Source of the DNA: Hirundichthys speculiger
Lineage: Eukaryota; Chordata; Actinopteri; Beloniformes; Exocoetidae
Direction: 5' to 3'
Assembly (NCBI GenBank): GCA_018398805.1
Contig: JAGFBZ010002878.1
Coordinates: forward strand, 1 to 64,000
DNA: 64,000 nucleotides
Shown here one piece after another: positions 33,791 to 45,299 of this stretch. The notes beneath the pieces are model-generated. The model did no database searches and was not told where the DNA came from. It saw only the letters and a program-made list of their open reading frames with translations. Position numbers and translations under genes: made by a program. The first letter of the stretch is position 1; each line of letters opens with the position of its first letter.

Positions 33791-33808
33791 TGAAGTAATT
33801 GCAAAAAA
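33702..33808 (+). pseudogene. Signal-peptide exon of a decayed third mucin copy (C)
   Basis: The acceptor TTGTTGCAG precedes 33702. ATG at 33718 (or 33721) starts MGHEKILFLMLALTAEL, parallel to MSLRKIIILMLTVT of copy B. The position of the donor GTAAGTTG in copy B reads CTGAGTTG here, so the donor is lost and the frame runs to a stop at about 33806-33808. No mucin repeat exon follows; the downstream DNA is L1 and hAT debris, then a piece of mucin 3' flank at 35684. This makes C a remnant. Confidence 0.7.
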
Positions 33809-33942
33809 ACGAATAAAAAAGTGTTCAATAAATAAAACACTGCAAAAAAGGAATTTTAAGAAAGTAAAAAAAAAAGCCTAGTATCAAGGAAATAAGTCTT
33901 ATTTTTTTTCCAAAAAGAAAATTCATCTTGTCAAGCATGTTT

Positions 33943-34640
33943 TTTTTTTTTGACAAATATCTTTATTGATTTTTCTTTTTAATCAGCAAACAACCACACA
34001 CAAAAACTAAACAAAAAGAACACAAGAAGGCAAGTTCACAGATATAATCCTCAAGCATAACAGTAAGTAGATACAAAATCTGGAAATTATCAGTAATGAA
34101 GACAGTAAAAAAAAAAAAAAAATGAAAAAAAAAATAACATGAGCAAAGGGACAAAAGAAAATAGGTTATACAATCTCAGACAGACCCCCTCCCTCCAAAA
34201 ACTCCATAAAGGAATCCTAGATCTTAACAAATCTGTTATATTTCCCCTTGATCGCGTATGTCAATTTCTCCATGGCTATACAGTGTGAGAGTCCTTCAGT
34301 CCACATTTGCTTACTTGGCCTATGCATAGATCTCCATGACAGAGCAATTTTATGTTTTGCTTCAAGTATACAGTATATGACAATTGATTTCTCATACTTG
34401 CTGAGGGTACAATTTTCTGGGAAAAGTCCCAATATACAAAGCTTAGGACACAATGGAAGATGTGTATCAGTAATCATGGACAAAGTCGTCATTATCTCCT
34501 TCCAAAATTCTTGGATAATGGAATATTCCCAAAGACAATGAAATAGAGTCCCTTTGTGTGTACCACATTTAACACATAGATCAGGTGTGTTAGGATCAAT
34601 ACGATTTTGTATTACTGCCTCAAGCTAAAAGAAAGGTTTC
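33943..34640 (-). mobile_element. L1-type LINE 3' fragment
   Basis: On the minus strand, 34217-34492 encodes an L1 ORF2 C-terminal segment. Upstream of it is a Cys/His stretch, GTLFHCLWEYS (about 34500-34600), as in the L1 at 14.5 kb. The 3' end on the minus strand is the A-rich run (poly-T at 33943-33956 on +). It is truncated and broken, and differs from the L1 in the duplication. Confidence 0.7.
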
Positions 34641-34944
34641 CAGCTTATGGCACAATTTCGATCTCATATCGGAAAATAAGGTATTTGTTTTAATTTCCTT
34701 GTTTCATCCTGTGACTCTTAGTTTACTATTCATATTGCTTTCAGCAGGTTAAATGTTCATATTTGAACAAGTCCACCTCAGTGCTGAGACATTATAGGGC
34801 CAAGCATGAAAATCAAGTCCCAGATACACCCAGGATGAACTCCGGTACACAGCCATTCTGCAGCCATAAAGCACAGTTGCTTTATTGATAATTAACTCAT
34901 ATGAATTTATTCTTTACTTGTTTTTTAACCATTAAGCTTCCAGG

Positions 34945-35248
34945 AAGCAGATGCTGGATGAAGCTCTGCTAAATTTCATCCTGAAGGACTGCCAGCCCCT
35001 CAGCATTGTGGAGAATGAAGGGTTCAGGGAACTTGTCCAGGTCCCAGGATCCTTTGAGATACTAGGACAACCAAAAGCCAATGTTTCCGCACCTCTTCCA
35101 GCTTGCTTTGCAGTGTCTTTGCAGACCAGCATCATCTGTCCCTTGTGAGAGGGTCTTTTCCAAGGCTGAAGAACTGTTGTCCAAAAAGTGGAATAGACTA
35201 AAGTTCAAAACCTTGGAAAAACTTATTTTTTTGAATAAAAATTTGTGA
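34945..35248 (+). pseudogene. hAT transposase fragment with core deleted
   Basis: Encodes FILKDCQPLSIVENEGFREL (34969-35028), the N-terminal segment of Charlie/ZBED-like hAT transposases. After a short transition and a frame change it encodes the C-terminal dimerisation motif ERVFSKAEELLSKKWNRLKF ending in LNKNL and a stop at 35246-35248. The catalytic middle is absent. It is a different hAT lineage from the one at 16.4-29.5 kb. Confidence 0.75.
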
Positions 35249-35683
35249 AAAAAAAAAAAATATATCAGTCCACAAGCATCTTCATTCACCAGCACGGTCA
35301 CTTCGATTTTCAAGTTATTATACATGTATCTGTATTTAAAGATATCAAAGATACTTTAAATTCAAATTCAGATATGCAATGATGCCATATAAAATACAAT
35401 AACTTCATATTGGTCATCATATTGGTGTCAGTTGAGTCTGGCAACTCGGTTGCCTGTAGGGATTTTTGATGTCCAGCAGGTGTCAGTATTCAGTTACACA
35501 GTATCGGCACGTGTCAATACAGTTTGGCAATGTGCTGAAACGTTCCATGACGCGCCATCAACCCATCACTACCTCCTACACAAGACTAACCTGACAATTT
35601 TCTAATTTTCCTTCTTTTTAATTAAAGAAGGTGGCACCCCTGGCATTATTAAACTATGAATAAATTGAGTGAGTTGTGCTACA

Positions 35684-35997
35684 AAAATGTACTGAATTAT
35701 TCGCTCTAAAATTCTCACTACCATGTCATTCTGTTTAAGGTTGTTTAGCTCTGAAAATATATTAGTCAGAGAGGGTTTTCAGGGATGTGTTACATCACAG
35801 TTCCAACTGAGATTAAAATGATCCAGTATCTCCATCTTTATATCCAGCAGCAGTCAGATAGTAGACTATCTTGATTGTTTTGTGACATGGGTACAGTTTT
35901 AAGTAAAAGCTGGTATCCTCTCTTTTAATCCCATGTATTTTGTGTAAAAGCCAAGAAAACAAACGCACACACAGGCACGCACACACACACAGTACCT
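35684..35997. repeat. Third copy of mucin 3' flank (copy C)
   Basis: Matches 13266-13590 and about 60697-61015, for example in AATTATTCGCTCTAAAATTC and GTAGACTATCTTGATTGTTT. In copies A and B this sequence lies about 0.7 kb after the mucin stop codon, so here it marks the end of the lost gene C. Confidence 0.85.
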
Positions 35998-36109
35998 TGA
36001 TCATACATGATGATAGAACATCACAAAGAAAACAACCGTAGAATGGCTCATCCCTCCAGAGTAAAACCTCAGTCCTTCATTTCCAAACTCACCGTCGGTT
36101 CACCACCAC

Positions 36110-36403
36110 TCAACAACAGAAGCAGAACCTTCAACTGGATCATTCATCCAGACTGAGAACACGACAGAAATGGAGACAATGTCACTGATAGCAGCAATAA
36201 CTGGAACTTCTGGAGTTGTACCTTTAAGCACAGTTACAGCAGACCAGAGTTCAGAAACACTCATAACCACCCTTGCCCAAGGAAACACAACTCAGCTGCA
36301 AGGTGATTCAGGTACCACTGCGTTTTCCAAATCCAGCCCTAAGATTGCTTTTGTGAGGCCTCTTGTGTTTGAATACCCAGTTGTGCAGCGGATCACAGTC
36401 CAA
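36110..36403 (+). pseudogene. Thr/Ser-rich exon-like remnant, possible mucin exon
   Basis: An open frame follows ACTCAACAACAG and encodes a Thr/Ser-rich segment (for example TTLAQGNTTQLQ) ending SSPKIAFVRPLVFEYPVVQR. It then runs into a dispersed DNA repeat starting near 36403. Composition and place, next to mucin C flank, suggest a mucin-family exon, but it does not align to copies A or B. Confidence 0.35.
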
Positions 36404-36505
36404 GGGCCCGGTCTTACGCCTCCTGCTACCCACTACCTACAACCCACTACCTGCAAATTGCTGATTTAGGAGCCTCTGCCAACCGCTAATGCAATCTTCT
36501 GTCAG
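36404..36505. mobile_element. Dispersed DNA repeat fragment (Harbinger-like?)
   Basis: Shares CACTACCTGCAAATTGCTGA and CCTCTGCCAACCGCTAATGC with 39076-39160. The end begins GGGCCC, which suits Harbinger-group MITEs, but class assignment is tentative. Confidence 0.5.
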
Positions 36506-36509
36506 TCCA

Positions 36510-37276
36510 ACTGTTTTTGCATATTTATTTATTTTGTAGAAAATTTCATGTTTCATAATTTATTTGACGTAGTTGTGATAAAAACCCAACTGTTTTGTCC
36601 ACCTGAGAAACTCTTGACAACTCCTTTTGGTGAATTTGGTTTCCTTTTTGGTGTTTGATGTTATTTTTATTCATATGTCTGAATCCCTTTTTCTAATTCT
36701 ATTATTAAAAAAAGGAAAAAAAAAATGGTACACTGATTTAAATGAATTTAAGGGAGATAGTTTATCCCTTATTGGCATTATGAATGTACTTAATAGGCCA
36801 TATTATGATAAGCTCCTGTTTTCCTTTGCACTTGATTTCAACATATCCTGACTATTCCTGTAGTAATGTGTAGTTAAATTATATTTTTTAAAGATGTAAA
36901 TATTCACAATGGGGAAAAAACACCCCAACCATTACTACCCTTGCAATCGTGGTTTCTTAATAGATTAGCACCGCTTTGAAATGCTTCATGTAATCCATGG
37001 ATGTCTATGAATGAAGCACTACCTGGGTTTTGATACATCTCATGATGAATCCGACTGTATTTCACACATCCAACCTTCAAGCACAAAAACCTCCATATGT
37101 GAATACATTGTGACATATGACATTTGTGAATCTGCAGTAAAAGTGGCTATGAGCTGAAACAGTTGACCATTGTACACAAATATTGTGCATGAGTGTGTGT
37201 ACACGTGCTGTCACTTCAATACATTTTTTAAATTTTTAAAAAATGAGTTCACGTCAGTCACAAGTCAGGATCGTCT
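36510..37276. other. Intergenic, nothing recognised
   Basis: AT-rich sequence without recognisable coding, RNA or repeat signals; small ORFs here lack motifs. Confidence 0.5.
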
Positions 37277-37522
37277 TCATTCCTCTTCCTCTGTTGCAAA
37301 ACCTTTTTCACTTGCTTGTCTCTCCTCTTCTGTCTGAACCCGGATGGCAGGAATCATCACACGCCTCTTTCTGGCCAGAGAGAGTGCGATGCCCTTCTCA
37401 TAGTAGGCACACTCATTGATGAAGAAAGGATAAAGAGGCTCGCTGCCTTTATACCTCAGGGTTTCCCCTGAGAACGTCTGGAACAGGGGGTCTTGAGGTT
37501 GGAGCAGGCAAAAATCTCGGTC
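37277..37522 (-). CDS. Terminal exon of an aminoacylase-3/aspartoacylase-like gene (partial)
   Basis: Read on the minus strand, an acceptor (TTGACAG) precedes 37522. The exon then runs in phase 0 for 81 codons to a stop at 37277-37279. It encodes DRDFCLLQPQDPLFQTFSGE and later YPFFINECAYYEKGIAL, the C-terminal end of ACY3/ASPA zinc amidohydrolases, which remove acetyl groups from N-acetylated amino acids. The C-terminal tail is Glu-rich (TEEER..ATEEEE). No other exon of the family (zinc ligands, catalytic Glu) is visible to the right on this strand up to mucin B, so it is either an orphan exon left by rearrangement or a gene with very distant exons. The reading frame is undamaged. Confidence 0.75.
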   Translation of the reverse strand, partial: DRDFCLLQPQDPLFQTFSGETLRYKGSEPLYPFFINECAYYEKGIALSLARKRRVMIPAIRVQTEEERQASEKGFATEEEE

Positions 37523-37749
37523 CTGTCAAGTGAAGCCAACAGTTAGGTTGATATGTAATGAGCAATAAGTATGAGATTTTCAAACTACAGGGACATCTCC
37601 CATTCAGTAGGACAGGTTTTACAGCAGTGGTCACAATTTCTACACACTGAAAATGATAGGTGGGAAGATGGGCAGTATGTAGGCTGTAAACTATGATACG
37701 TATTCTAAAGGGGAGGCTGGACCCAACAGAAAGCCACGTGTTGCTTGGG

Positions 37750-38160
37750 TTTCTTCCAAGCGCCAACAGCCCCATTTCCAGGTTGAAGCCAATCTAGGAA
37801 GTAGCAAAAATTGCAATTCCTCGACTGGCCACTAGATGCAGGTCCCACAAGAGCAAATTCCCATTAACCTCTATGTTAAAACGCCCATATTTGGAGCAGA
37901 AATGAACATACCTGCTACTGAACATTTTTTTCATCTCAATGGTTAGAGTTTTTATTCATTACAGCTGTACAGGGAGTGAATTTTATTTTGTACCATAATG
38001 GGTAAAATTATATAAAACAATATAATATAATATAATATAATATATATAATATATATAATATATATAATATAATATAAAATATAATATAAACAATATAATG
38101 CTGGCAGCCAGTCATTTGATTGACAGCTAGCCTCTAGCAGAAGATTGAGCCCTCATCATT
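37750..38160. repeat. Interspersed fish repeat and AT microsatellite
   Basis: 37775-37900 reads like a common teleost repeat (GCAATTCCTCGACTGGCCAC, then AACCTCTATGTTAAAACGCC). An AT-rich tandem (TAATA)n/(AT)n follows at about 38020-38095. The class of the first part is not assigned. Confidence 0.45.
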
Positions 38161-39075
38161 TGAGCTTAGCTTAGTATTTGAGCTTAGTATTATTCTGAAC
38201 TGTGGACATAAACCTAACAGAGGATTTTAAAAGAGAATTCATGTTGTGTTCTGTTAATTGTACTAACAGACCATCGTGACTGGCTGCGGGTTGATCTGAA
38301 GGTTCTGAAGAAGAAGCAGCCATGCAAACCAAAAGGCAACTTCAGCAACAACAACGGTCATTTCTGGTATCCTCATGAGTCTCAATGAGCTCAGCTGCTG
38401 AATTCAGTTCCAAATGTAAACATAAACCAAATTGGATTGGGTTTTACATTTATGAGTAAAGCAACTAGTGGTTTTTCTTTTTTTCAGAAAGCTTTCTGAG
38501 CTCAAGCAGATTTTAAACACAATGATTAATGCAGTGTAGAACCAGCCATATTCCATGTGTACAAATATTTGTCTGGACTGTTTTATTAATTAATTTTTTT
38601 TATGTCCTTCATTGTCTCAATTGCTTTACTGAATCAACCTGTGAAGGTGTGGAACAGTATACCTGGCACAGTTTGTACTCCATACTAGTTGCTTATTTCC
38701 TTTGTTTCAGACATATATTTTACATACCTTCTTGACATGCTTTGGATTGTGAGATTAACCTGTCAAAACTGACAGGTTGATCACGTTTCCATAACACCAG
38801 CTGATAAAGACACGTCACACCTAACACCAAGTGAGAATTTCTGAGCAATAATGACATAATGAACACCATTGGATGTACTCCATACTGTTTTTTTTCTTAC
38901 CAAGAATTTTAATATTGCTTTTTTTTTTTTATAATGAAAACCTTTCATCTCCCAACTAATGCTTTTGGCCTTTATTTTAATGTTGTGGCCCTACAAGCCA
39001 GGCCATGAGAGCTTTATGCAGAGAAACCACACAGTCATTCATCTGGTGAAGCTCTTCTCATCTTTCTAAAAGACT
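38160..39075. other. Intergenic, nothing recognised
   Basis: No supported gene. Small ORFs such as 38529-38735 show no motif. Confidence 0.5.
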
Positions 39076-39430
39076 AAGGGCCCAATCTTACACCTCCTGC
39101 TACCCACTACCTGCAAATTGCTGATTTGGGAACCTCTGCCAACCGCTAATGCAATCTTCCGCTCCCTAAAGCTGCCACCCATTATGGCGACTCCCTTACT
39201 CACATTGTAGGCGCGGCAATGGCGTGTCTCTTGCACTTTCCACAAATTCGTTATCTTGCGGTACCGGTATCTCGCAGATTTAGAATAGATCTGCCAACCG
39301 CAACCGAAATTTGAAATCTGCGAGATACCGTTACTGCAAGATACCGAGTTTGTGGAAAGCGCAACTGGCATGCCGGCGCGTAAAAGAGCGTGTCCAAATC
39401 GCATCATTGCGCGTCCACCCAGTCACATGT
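39076..39430. mobile_element. Foldback DNA element with 45-bp arms
   Basis: Begins GGGCCCAATCTTACACC, shared with 36404. Inside, a 45-bp arm at 39237-39281 (TTTCCACAAATTCGTTATC...) is complementary, with about five mismatches, to 39314-39358. The arms pair around a 32-bp loop. A Harbinger-like MITE is the best guess. Confidence 0.55.
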
Positions 39431-39754
39431 GGACTGCACAACCGGCTCTACCTCTAGATTATGCATCACTGTATTACTTGTATACGTTATTATTCTCTTA
39501 AGGGCAGATGATGTCTGTACAGCTGTGGCATGATCTCATTCAGATGTTTGCTGTGGAGGAAACGAGGAGATCACAGAACTCTGTTGTGGAGTTTCTTGTA
39601 CTGTGCGCCTCCCTCTGACCCTCTCCTGAGATGCGCTCAGTGGTAGAAGGTAGATGTCATCATACCTGTTCCTCTGGCTCAATGCTCATCCAATGATCCG
39701 TTCTGCAGTATTTTAAAAAGCACCGCTCCCAGCGGCTGTGCGTCTTGGTGCGTC

Positions 39755-40208
39755 TTGGCGCAGGGGATATGTTCAAGATGACTCAAAAGGTTATGGATGG
39801 ATTTTGATGACATTTGAAAAATGAAATGAAAAATGAAAAATAATTTATTTATCCCATAAAGGGAAATTCAACAACATTTTCAGGAGTTGTCAGAATTGTG
39901 AAAAGGAAGAACTGACTTAATTTTGGCTGTGATCCGGAAGAAATCCTGGATTCTGGATCACTTTCAAATTTTTGATAACATTGTGGTAAATGGGGCCAAA
40001 AATTTTGTTTCTGAATATATCCATTAATTATTGCCCAAAACTCTTGAAATTTGACTCAGGGATTCACAATGGGAACCTCTATCAAATTTCAAAGGCTGAT
40101 CCAGATCTGATCCAGAAGGCGGATTTTATCGCAATCTGTAAATCACTATATGGGGGAATTGTTGCGCTTGGCGGAGGTCTGCACTCTCCAAGTGCTTTTC
40201 TAGTTTTC
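39755..40208 (+). mobile_element. Dispersed repeat ending GCTTTTCTAGTTTT (copy 1)
   Basis: Shares long stretches with 46338-46735, including GATCCAGATCTGATCCAGAA and GCGCTTGGCGGAGGTCTG. It contains an extra ~60-bp A-rich insertion at about 39822-39880. The 3' end, a short hairpin followed by CTAG, resembles Helitron ends, but the class is not established. Confidence 0.6.
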
Positions 40209-40717
40209 TCATGCAACTACCAGCATCTGAGAGCATTTGAATGCCTGATGAACTGTACAGTCATGCAGGAAGCACCTACACACCCTAACTGGTTGTGCGT
40301 CAAAGAATGACAGAATGACGACTGCAAAAAAAAAAGAAAGAAGATAAATACTCCACCCAAATATTTTGAATGTAGAGCATGATGAGGATGATTTCCATAG
40401 TTACCTCTTGTTTATTTGTTGTAAGTAGGCCAGGTATGCTCTTATTTTTTGTCTTGTTATCTATATGTATTTATTTGTCCAAATACATTGGCCAAATCAA
40501 GAAAACGTCCGACAAACAAATATATGCATTTGCTCTGGGTTTCTGAAAAGCAGTGAAAGACAATTTGTATTGTAATAGACACTATACAGAAAAAGTTGAA
40601 CTGACTTGAATCTGTACTTCTTCTCTCTACTTCTTTTTTTTTTTTTTGTCTGTCTTCATAGTTTCCTTTTTATTTTGCTCGGGTATATTTTAACGTGTCT
40701 AGCCATAAAAAGTTGAG

Positions 40718-40830
40718 TACATTGATCCCTTATTTTTCGCGGTTAATGGGGACCGGCGCCCCTCTGTGAAAATCAAAATCCGTGAACTGGAGCCGGAGCC
40801 CCCCCGAGACTAAATAATATATTTAAAATA
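40718..40830. mobile_element. Tigger-like (Tc1/mariner) end fragment
   Basis: TCGCGGTTAATGGGGACCGG, followed by GTGAAAATCAAAATCCGTGA, resembles the subterminal region of Tigger-type elements. The opposite end was not found. Confidence 0.4.
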
Positions 40831-41263
40831 TGTTTAAAAACCGCAAAAAAGTAGCGAGGCACTGCAGCAAAACAAGACAAAGGCTCAACTGTCGTCTTTC
40901 TGTTACCTTCATAGCCTCTGGTCTCTGAACCGTAGTAAAGAAACCGCCGGTATTGTTCTATTTTTGCCGCACAACATCTTTCCATTCAGCATCTTTATTT
41001 TTATACAAAGATACGTGAGGAGGAGTCCACATTTTGAAAAGCCTTTTAATGCCTGGAATCAGAGTGACTCCGGCTACTGAACTGCTTTTAGCATTTTTTA
41101 TGAGAGCTGCCCCTGTACTGTAAGGAAGTTTGTTGGCGACATCAAGAGAGTACTAAAAATGTTGGAGTTCCTCTCTCTTGCAAAACAAATTCTGAAAACA
41201 AAAAGATTGCAACTTGGCCTGAACTACCTTCAGGATCTCTGATCCAAACAGGTTCTGACTCAA

Positions 41264-41620
41264 TTACTTCTTTAAGGTTTCATCTGCAGATCTAACACCT
41301 ATGTTATTCGGCCCTACTCTACCTCCAGGAATAGTCTCTCTACATGCTCCTGTGTCACATAGAAAGCTTATTGATTTTCCATTTACTAATAAGATTATTT
41401 CTGGTCTCAGGGTGTGTACAGACATAATTTCATGAAGGTTTAAAATTTCCTCGGACTCAACTTCTGCTGTCTCATCAACCATTTCAACAACAAAGTCTGG
41501 GTTTGTTTCAACAATGTCTTGTACTAGTCATTCCGAGACATGTTTTTGATTAGGACAATCTCTGGCAATGTATCCCTCTTTGCCACACGACCAACATCCT
41601 TTTGTGCCAGGACGGTAAAA
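41264..41620 (-). pseudogene. Endogenous retrovirus fragment: nucleocapsid zinc knuckle and protease
   Basis: On the minus strand, about 41540-41620 encodes a single CCHC zinc knuckle (CWSCGKEGYIARDCP), followed after a stop by a retropepsin-like segment at 41264-41482 with the DTG active-site triad in FLCDTGA. This gag-to-protease order is normal for retroviruses. Stops and the missing reverse transcriptase show it is a dead remnant. It may belong with the LTR and leader at 45.3-46.1 kb on the same strand, but the intervening DNA is rearranged. Confidence 0.75.
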
Positions 41621-41699
41621 ACTCTGCCTCTGAAATTTCCTCTACCTTTGTATCCTTTGTAAATGGCAGTAGATTTTGTTTTTGGTGTTTAGTTCTGCC

Positions 41700-42740
41700 A
41701 CTTTATTTTTGTGCTTTTATTTTGAAGAGCACAGCTTGCACTTTGCGATTGTGCTTTTATTTTGAAGAGCACCGCTCGTACTTCGCTACTTACTGTTTTG
41801 CCGAAGTCAAAACTTCTTGCTCTTGTCTCAGAAAACGACATGCTCAAGGTGCTTCAGAGCTGGTAAAATATGCAAACGAACTATTTATTTCTTGTATACT
41901 GTGTCGGTTATTTCATTGTGGTTCGCTTCGTGTTTTGTGTTTGTATATCTTGTAGTGTTACCGGGGGGTGTGTGTGGTAGACATGCTGCTAGCAGGCTGA
42001 GTTCAAGCTTAGCGCCCTTGGAAAGCAGAAGGAGGTAGGAGGAGGCTAACGGTGTATTCCTTGTGAAACAAGTTTATTTATTTGATTGTTTAGTTGATTT
42101 ATTTACATAAGAACTGTAATTCATTACTGTTTAAAATTGAGTATTTCATGTTATTTCATGTAAAATTCATTATTTGAGTTTACTAAAAATTATTGTTTAT
42201 TAAGTTAAAATGTGAACATGATTTATGCATTATTGTACGAAATATAACACCACGGCATTTGTATTTCTGTTTTCATAGTTTTCACGGTGTCATAAGGTGA
42301 CAGAATGTGTCACAAGCCAGAGGTGAAAAGAGAGGAGAGAATTAAAAGAACACCAGTCGAAGCTCTCTGCGTCTTGCGTATTAATTTCCAAGTGGGCCGC
42401 TTCATCCTTGATAATATACTTCACTTTCTTCATAAAAAAAAAAAAGTATTGGCAGGTTTTAATTTGTTTATTTCTTTTCTTTCCTTTCCTTCTCAGCACT
42501 TTTCCAACTGCTGTTGATACATCTCAACATCATCAACAATTCCACTATGAGTCTTAAACACTTTTTCCATTCTGATCCTGTATGCTTCAAAACTTTCATC
42601 CTCTTTCTGCTTAACTCCTCATATTTCTTTGTAATTTGCCTTCTTCTTGAACCTTGCTACAACTCGCTCTCCCAGAGCATTTGTCCGAGTAGTTAGCTCT
42701 CCAGAATCATGTGCCAAAACTGCATTGTTATGAACGGGTC
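41700..42740. other. Unassigned, with a short direct repeat
   Basis: A direct repeat TGCTTTTATTTTGAAGAGCA occurs at about 41712 and 41752. The rest, AT-rich to about 42740, shows no supported gene. Confidence 0.45.
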
Positions 42741-43226
42741 CCAAGTACCCCTCACATAATGCCAATCTGGACCCAAAGCTTGCATTCACACCTGTTGCAC
42801 CTCCAGTCCATTCAGGTGATAAGACTTTCTCAGATTTTCCATCTCTGCTACAAACTGATTGTTCCCTTTATGTCTTATTGTATGGAATTGTGGGGATCCA
42901 CCTTTAGAACCAACGTTCAATTATAAAACTACAAAACTGAGGTCTATGTATTATCACTAAGGTTGATTATTTTGCTCACACAGAAATACTTTTTCTAAAT
43001 TCACATGTATGAAATTTTATGATCTGCTTCATTATAAAATAATGCAAATTAGGTCTAGAGCAAAATCAAAAATGCTCCCAGACTAAATACAGAGGCATGA
43101 CAGTCCTCATCACCTCAGAGGTGCTTGCTGTACAAAAAGCTAAAAAAGTATGAAAAGGAGATGTGTCTCACTGAGTTAAATTCTGGAATGATGCCAACAT
43201 AAATTTAAAAAACATGTCATCCTTTT
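42741..43226 (+). pseudogene. Non-LTR retrotransposon RT C-terminal remnant
   Basis: Frames around 42810-43225 encode pieces such as CYKLIVPFMSYCMELWGSTF, HTEILFLNSH, KIMQIRSRAK and SVKFWNDAN-like segments. Their order is that of the region after the catalytic domain in jockey/RTE-like fish LINEs. Stops and frameshifts are frequent. Confidence 0.55.
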
Positions 43227-44114
43227 TTTCTTTTTCTCTTTTTAAGAAAAATGGTTTGTAAAGTCATTTTTTAACAACTTAAAAAAGATAATACAGGATA
43301 GATTTTATAAGAAGTCTGCTTCTGCCTTTCCAGTCAATATTCAACACATGATACTTTATTTAGTGATTCTGTATGAAATGTCAATACTGTGTCCAATATT
43401 TGGCCATGACTGAGTGACTGAATGAACTAAAATCTAAATTAAACCATTTAATTTCTTTTTGTTCATTTCTACTACTGTTTTGTTCATTCTTATCCTCTAC
43501 CTCTGTAGGGGCTCCACCTACAACTGCTAACTCTCTAATTTCTTCTTGTTCCTTTCACAGACCTGGGATCAGCTGCAGCCTGACCCCGAGCTCTGCCTGC
43601 CTCAGTTTCATTGTCTTCTTGATGACATACTGCTAACGCCTTCAGTTTACCTGACTCTATACCTTTCTTACTCTTTTTTTTTTTGCATCTGCAAGCCACA
43701 ACTTAGGTACTTTCAACTGTTCCTTCTTTTTGTCTCTCTCTCTCTTTCCTGTGAAACATCACCTGTCTGCTCCTCTCTGCCTCTACATCCCTATCTTGCA
43801 CATTCCTTTTCTCTATTTCTCCTTCTGTGCTGTCTCTAAACAGTATTTCATGTCCTCATATCCATCTTTACACTTTCTCTTTAGGTTATTTTTATTGGCT
43901 TTTGCAATTGCTTCTTGCAACTCAGTGTTTAATTTATCATTAAAGTTGTACTTTTTATCCATTTTTCAAGGTACTTTACTTTTCGGGGATCTTTTTTCCA
44001 ATCTTTGCATTGCAATGCTTCTTTATTTTAATATTTACTGTTATTTTTCCCTATTATATATGTTTTGGTCCAGTTTTAATAACACCTAGGGTGTTCTAAA
44101 AAAAAACTGGAAGT
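43227..44114. other. Intergenic, nothing recognised
   Basis: T-rich, low-complexity sequence. ORFs at 43546-44089 are made of Leu/Phe/Ser-rich translations of pyrimidine runs and lack motifs. Confidence 0.5.
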
Positions 44115-44118
44115 TTAA

Positions 44119-45085
44119 CCTTTGTGTCGTGTTCGTTTCTTCCCCCTTACTTTAGTGCTCCCAGTCAAATTTGACCGGCCTGTTTTAACTGCTCCCACAT
44201 TAACAGAAAAGCCACTGATCATCCACAAATTTCATTTAACTCCCTTTTAAGCTGTAAACAATGTCTCAAACTAGTGGTTTACATGAATAACTGCAGTGAA
44301 TATACAAAAAAATATGGGGTGGGGGGGCATTTGTCTTCACACACAGGATTTTTTTTGCAATCAGATTGTAGCGGGCCTTGTAAATGTAGGCATCACGTTT
44401 GAAACATAAGACTTGTTTTATTGTCTCTAGGGGCACAGAGGTCATATCTCTTCTGTTTCTGCCCCTGTTTTGGGGGGAGAGCAGCCAGGACAGTGGCTGG
44501 GGCTTGCAGACTCCTCACCAGACTGGCAGAGGCTGGTGCATGGGGAAGGTGCTGGTGCCGTTGAATCAGAGGAGTCACTAAAGCTTTCCCAGGATCTGCC
44601 AGGAAGAGTCTCCTCTTGAAACACAATGTTCCCATAACCAACACCTAATTGTTGACTTTGAAATGTGGAACAAGTGTTATACATTTAGTTTGGAAGCTGT
44701 AGTTCATGTGGGGGAATGGGCACATAAGCACGTGAATGAGGTGGGAAGAGGGGACACCTATTTGTTCAGTCAGAAAGGGTTCATGTGGGGTGGTATGTGT
44801 GTGTGTGGTGTATTTGTGGTTGTGTACTATCTGATGGATGAACACAATCTAGGGTCACCCATTAATTTCCTATGGCGGCCAGTTTTGACCGGGAACACCA
44901 CGGGTGTTACAAAGTTGAATAAACTACTCAAAATTCAATGAAAGTGGTGATCAGCAATTATATATGTTCAAATGCCTAGTATGGAGGATATCATAAGGCC
45001 CTGAGACAATCAAATGTAAAACACAATATTTATGATTGATGAAAGTAGGAAATCGGTCAGATTTGACCCGAACACGACTGAGAGG
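44119..45085. mobile_element. piggyBac-type MITE
   Basis: Flanked by TTAA at 44115-44118 and 45086-45089, the piggyBac target. The termini match as inverted repeats: CCTTTGTGTCGTGTTCG on the left, and CCTCTCAGTCGTGTTCG for the right end read on the minus strand. Subterminal TCAAATTTGACCGG and CGGTCAGATTTGACCCG also mirror each other. No transposase is recognisable in its 967 bp, so it is non-autonomous. Confidence 0.85.
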
Positions 45086-45299
45086 TTAAGCAGGACAGTG
45101 ATTCAAATTGTCTCTTGTGGTAAGCTCTCTTCGACTCTTCTGAGTTGAGCTTCTTGCCTCTGCATCCACAAAAGTCCAGTTTATCTCCTGCTTTTTTTGG
45201 TATGAGATAAAAACATCTAGTGGTATTTTTTTCCCATCCACACTCACAGCTATTCTATTGTTGTTGTTTTTTTTTTTTCTCTTTTCTCTTTCTCTTTAA

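Noticed and set aside
43546..44089. Leu/Phe/Ser-rich ORFs that look like membrane proteins.
   Set aside because: They are translations of pyrimidine-rich simple sequence, overlap in different frames and lack conserved features.
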